Origin: Planctomycetota bacterium
Lineage (GTDB): Bacteria > Planctomycetota > Planctomycetia > Pirellulales > Lacipirellulaceae
Reading direction: 5' to 3'
Assembly: GCA_029259975.1 (NCBI GenBank)
Contig: JAJDEE010000366.1
Location: 1-6,060 of the forward strand
DNA: 6,060 bases
Shown: positions 4,884-6,060 of the stretch, piece by piece
Numbering within the stretch: position 1 is the stretch's first letter
How the letters are laid out: the number at the start of each line of letters is the position of its first letter
The notes under the pieces: model-generated
Seen by the model: only the letters and a program-made list of their open reading frames with translations
Database searches by the model: none
Told to the model about the DNA's origin: nothing
Program-made: the position numbers and the translations under genes

Positions 4884-6060
4884 CTAGCCTCTGATGCTAA
4901 GTGGCGGAACCGCTTGGAACGAGTTGACCGCTTGTTGGGTTGTTTGTAGTCCGGCAATGACTTGCTCTAATTGGAAAAACTGAAGCAACAGCCGTTCGCG
5001 TTGACGATCGAGCGACTCGTTGAAACGCTCGATCCGGGCTTCGTTGGCTTCGATGGTTGTCGTTAAAGAATTGTCGCGATTGGTTAGCAGGCCATTTTCA
5101 GAACCGGTTAGGCTTTCAATCGCGGCTTCAAACTTTGCGACGATGCCTCGGTCTTTGGCAGTGAACAACGATTGCAAACTTTGCGAGTCTTCGGCGAAGG
5201 CATCCTGCAGCTTCCCTTTGTCGAGGTTCAGTTTGCCGCTATCGTCGACGCTGATGCCGATCTCTTGCAGCGATTGAAATGTGCCCACGCCCGAGTAGCG
5301 ATCGGTGACCAGCCGCGACAATTGCGTGTCAACCCGCAGGGCTTCGTTCGTGCCAAACAACAACCCAGTCGTCTGGCTGTCCGCGTCGAAATCGGTCAGG
5401 TTGTCCAAATCCCTGCGGAGCGTGTTGTAGGAATCGACGAACGACTGCACCAAGTCGACCAGCTCGTCGCTGCTCTTTGTTACGTTAAGATCAATGGCCG
5501 TGTCGCTGGTCGTGACCGCCGTCAGGTCGACGCCGTTGATCACTTCGCCGAAGTCATTCGTGGACGAACTCACCAGCACACCGGAGCCTGGCGTGTCACC
5601 TGCCCCGACTACCAGCAACGCGTCACGTGCCGAGCTGGTTTCGCGGAACTCAAAGCCCGAACTGCCCGCGTCGAGCAGTATCTCGTTACTTGAGCCTGTT
5701 TCGTCAACCACGAGCTGCAAACGAAAACCAACGCCATCGTTCAACACACTGGCGGTGACGCCCGATTCCAGGTTGTTGATTTTTTCGGCGACGTTCCTCA
5801 GCGCTCCTTGGCTCGCATTCTGAGCTTCGAACAAACCAAAGCCGTTAATGGTGTTCGTCGTCGAGTCACCGCTGAGAATCTTGAGGTCGGCAGCAGTGGT
5901 ACCATTAACGTCTTCAATGACCAGTTTTCCGTTGCCCTCTGCCGTATCGGTAATGACGATGCCGGTACCAGCGTCATTGATGCTGGCCGTTACCCCGACA
6001 CTTTGCGAGGTCGCCTCGGCGTTGATTTTGTCGATCAACTCTCCGACCGGGGTGATGTTG
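4884..6060 (-). CDS. fliD: Flagellar filament cap protein FliD (hook-associated protein 2), C-terminal 391 residues
   Basis: FliD forms the pentameric cap at the filament tip and helps exported flagellin fold into the filament. The start lies beyond the window; 391 residues are visible (residue 1 here encoded at 6059-6057). Two flagellin/hook IN-type repeats come first: GELIDKINAEA...GVTASIND (about 6-30) and LRNVAEKIN...GVTASVLND (about 87-108). Then comes the start of the FliD C-terminal domain, EVINGVDLTAVTTSDTAIDL (172-191), and the helix SSDELVDLVQSFVDSYNTLR (196-215). A core region with GISVDDSGKLNLDKGKLQDAF (268-288) follows. The C-terminal coiled coil (about 321-378) contains ESLDRQRERLLLQFFQLEQVI, the FliD end signature. 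No cysteine or tryptophan appears in this part, which suits an exported extracellular flagellar protein. The TTG at 6038 is not the start because the frame stays open with family-like sequence. fliS follows 68 bp later, probably co-transcribed. Confidence 0.93.
   Translation of the reverse strand, partial: NITPVGELIDKINAEATSQSVGVTASINDAGTGIVITDTAEGNGKLVIEDVNGTTAADLKILSGDSTTNTINGFGLFEAQNASQGALRNVAEKINNLESGVTASVLNDGVGFRLQLVVDETGSSNEILLDAGSSGFEFRETSSARDALLVVGAGDTPGSGVLVSSSTNDFGEVINGVDLTAVTTSDTAIDLNVTKSSDELVDLVQSFVDSYNTLRRDLDNLTDFDADSQTTGLLFGTNEALRVDTQLSRLVTDRYSGVGTFQSLQEIGISVDDSGKLNLDKGKLQDAFAEDSQSLQSLFTAKDRGIVAKFEAAIESLTGSENGLLTNRDNSLTTTIEANEARIERFNESLDRQRERLLLQFFQLEQVIAGLQTTQQAVNSFQAVPPLSIRG

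Noticed and set aside
5172..5693. Plus-strand open frame of 173 codons antisense to fliD
   Set aside because: The opposite strand encodes a clear FliD domain throughout. The predicted antisense protein shows no motif and is an expected by-product of codon usage.

Overview
The window suggests a bacterium of the Planctomycetes, most likely a Pirellula/Rhodopirellula-type lineage. This is inferred from overall protein character: a futalosine-pathway MqnD with a variant N-terminal motif, a GCS2/YbdK-type ligase, a long FliD, and several starts with little or no Shine-Dalgarno sequence. No marker gene settles it. All six recognisable genes lie on the minus strand, so transcription runs from high to low coordinates. 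Both outer genes are cut by the window edges.

In transcription order, 6060-4884 is the C-terminal part of fliD (flagellar filament cap) and 4815-4339 is fliS (flagellin export chaperone). Together they form the end of a flagellar cluster. A 147-bp gap follows, holding a good sigma70-like promoter (4270-4241). Next is 4191-3319, mqnD of the futalosine menaquinone pathway, with a GTG start and a clear ribosome binding site. A 118-bp gap is almost filled by copies of a short GGCGCTAGT motif in both orientations, which could fold into a large hairpin. After it come 3200-1956, an M20D-type amidohydrolase; 1946-813, a YbdK/GCS2 carboxylate-amine ligase starting only 9 bp later; and 771-1, a transaldolase cut by the window edge, 41 bp after the ligase and with a strong ribosome binding site.

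The last three genes look like one transcription unit. It pairs an amide-bond hydrolase with an amide-bond-forming ligase and ends in a pentose-phosphate enzyme. mqnD probably has its own promoter; whether its transcript continues through the repeat cluster cannot be told from sequence. No gene-free stretch exceeds 150 bp. I see no tRNA, rRNA, CRISPR array, transposase or phage gene. The least explained element is the repeat cluster at 3205-3318; the rest is mostly ordinary chromosomal content.
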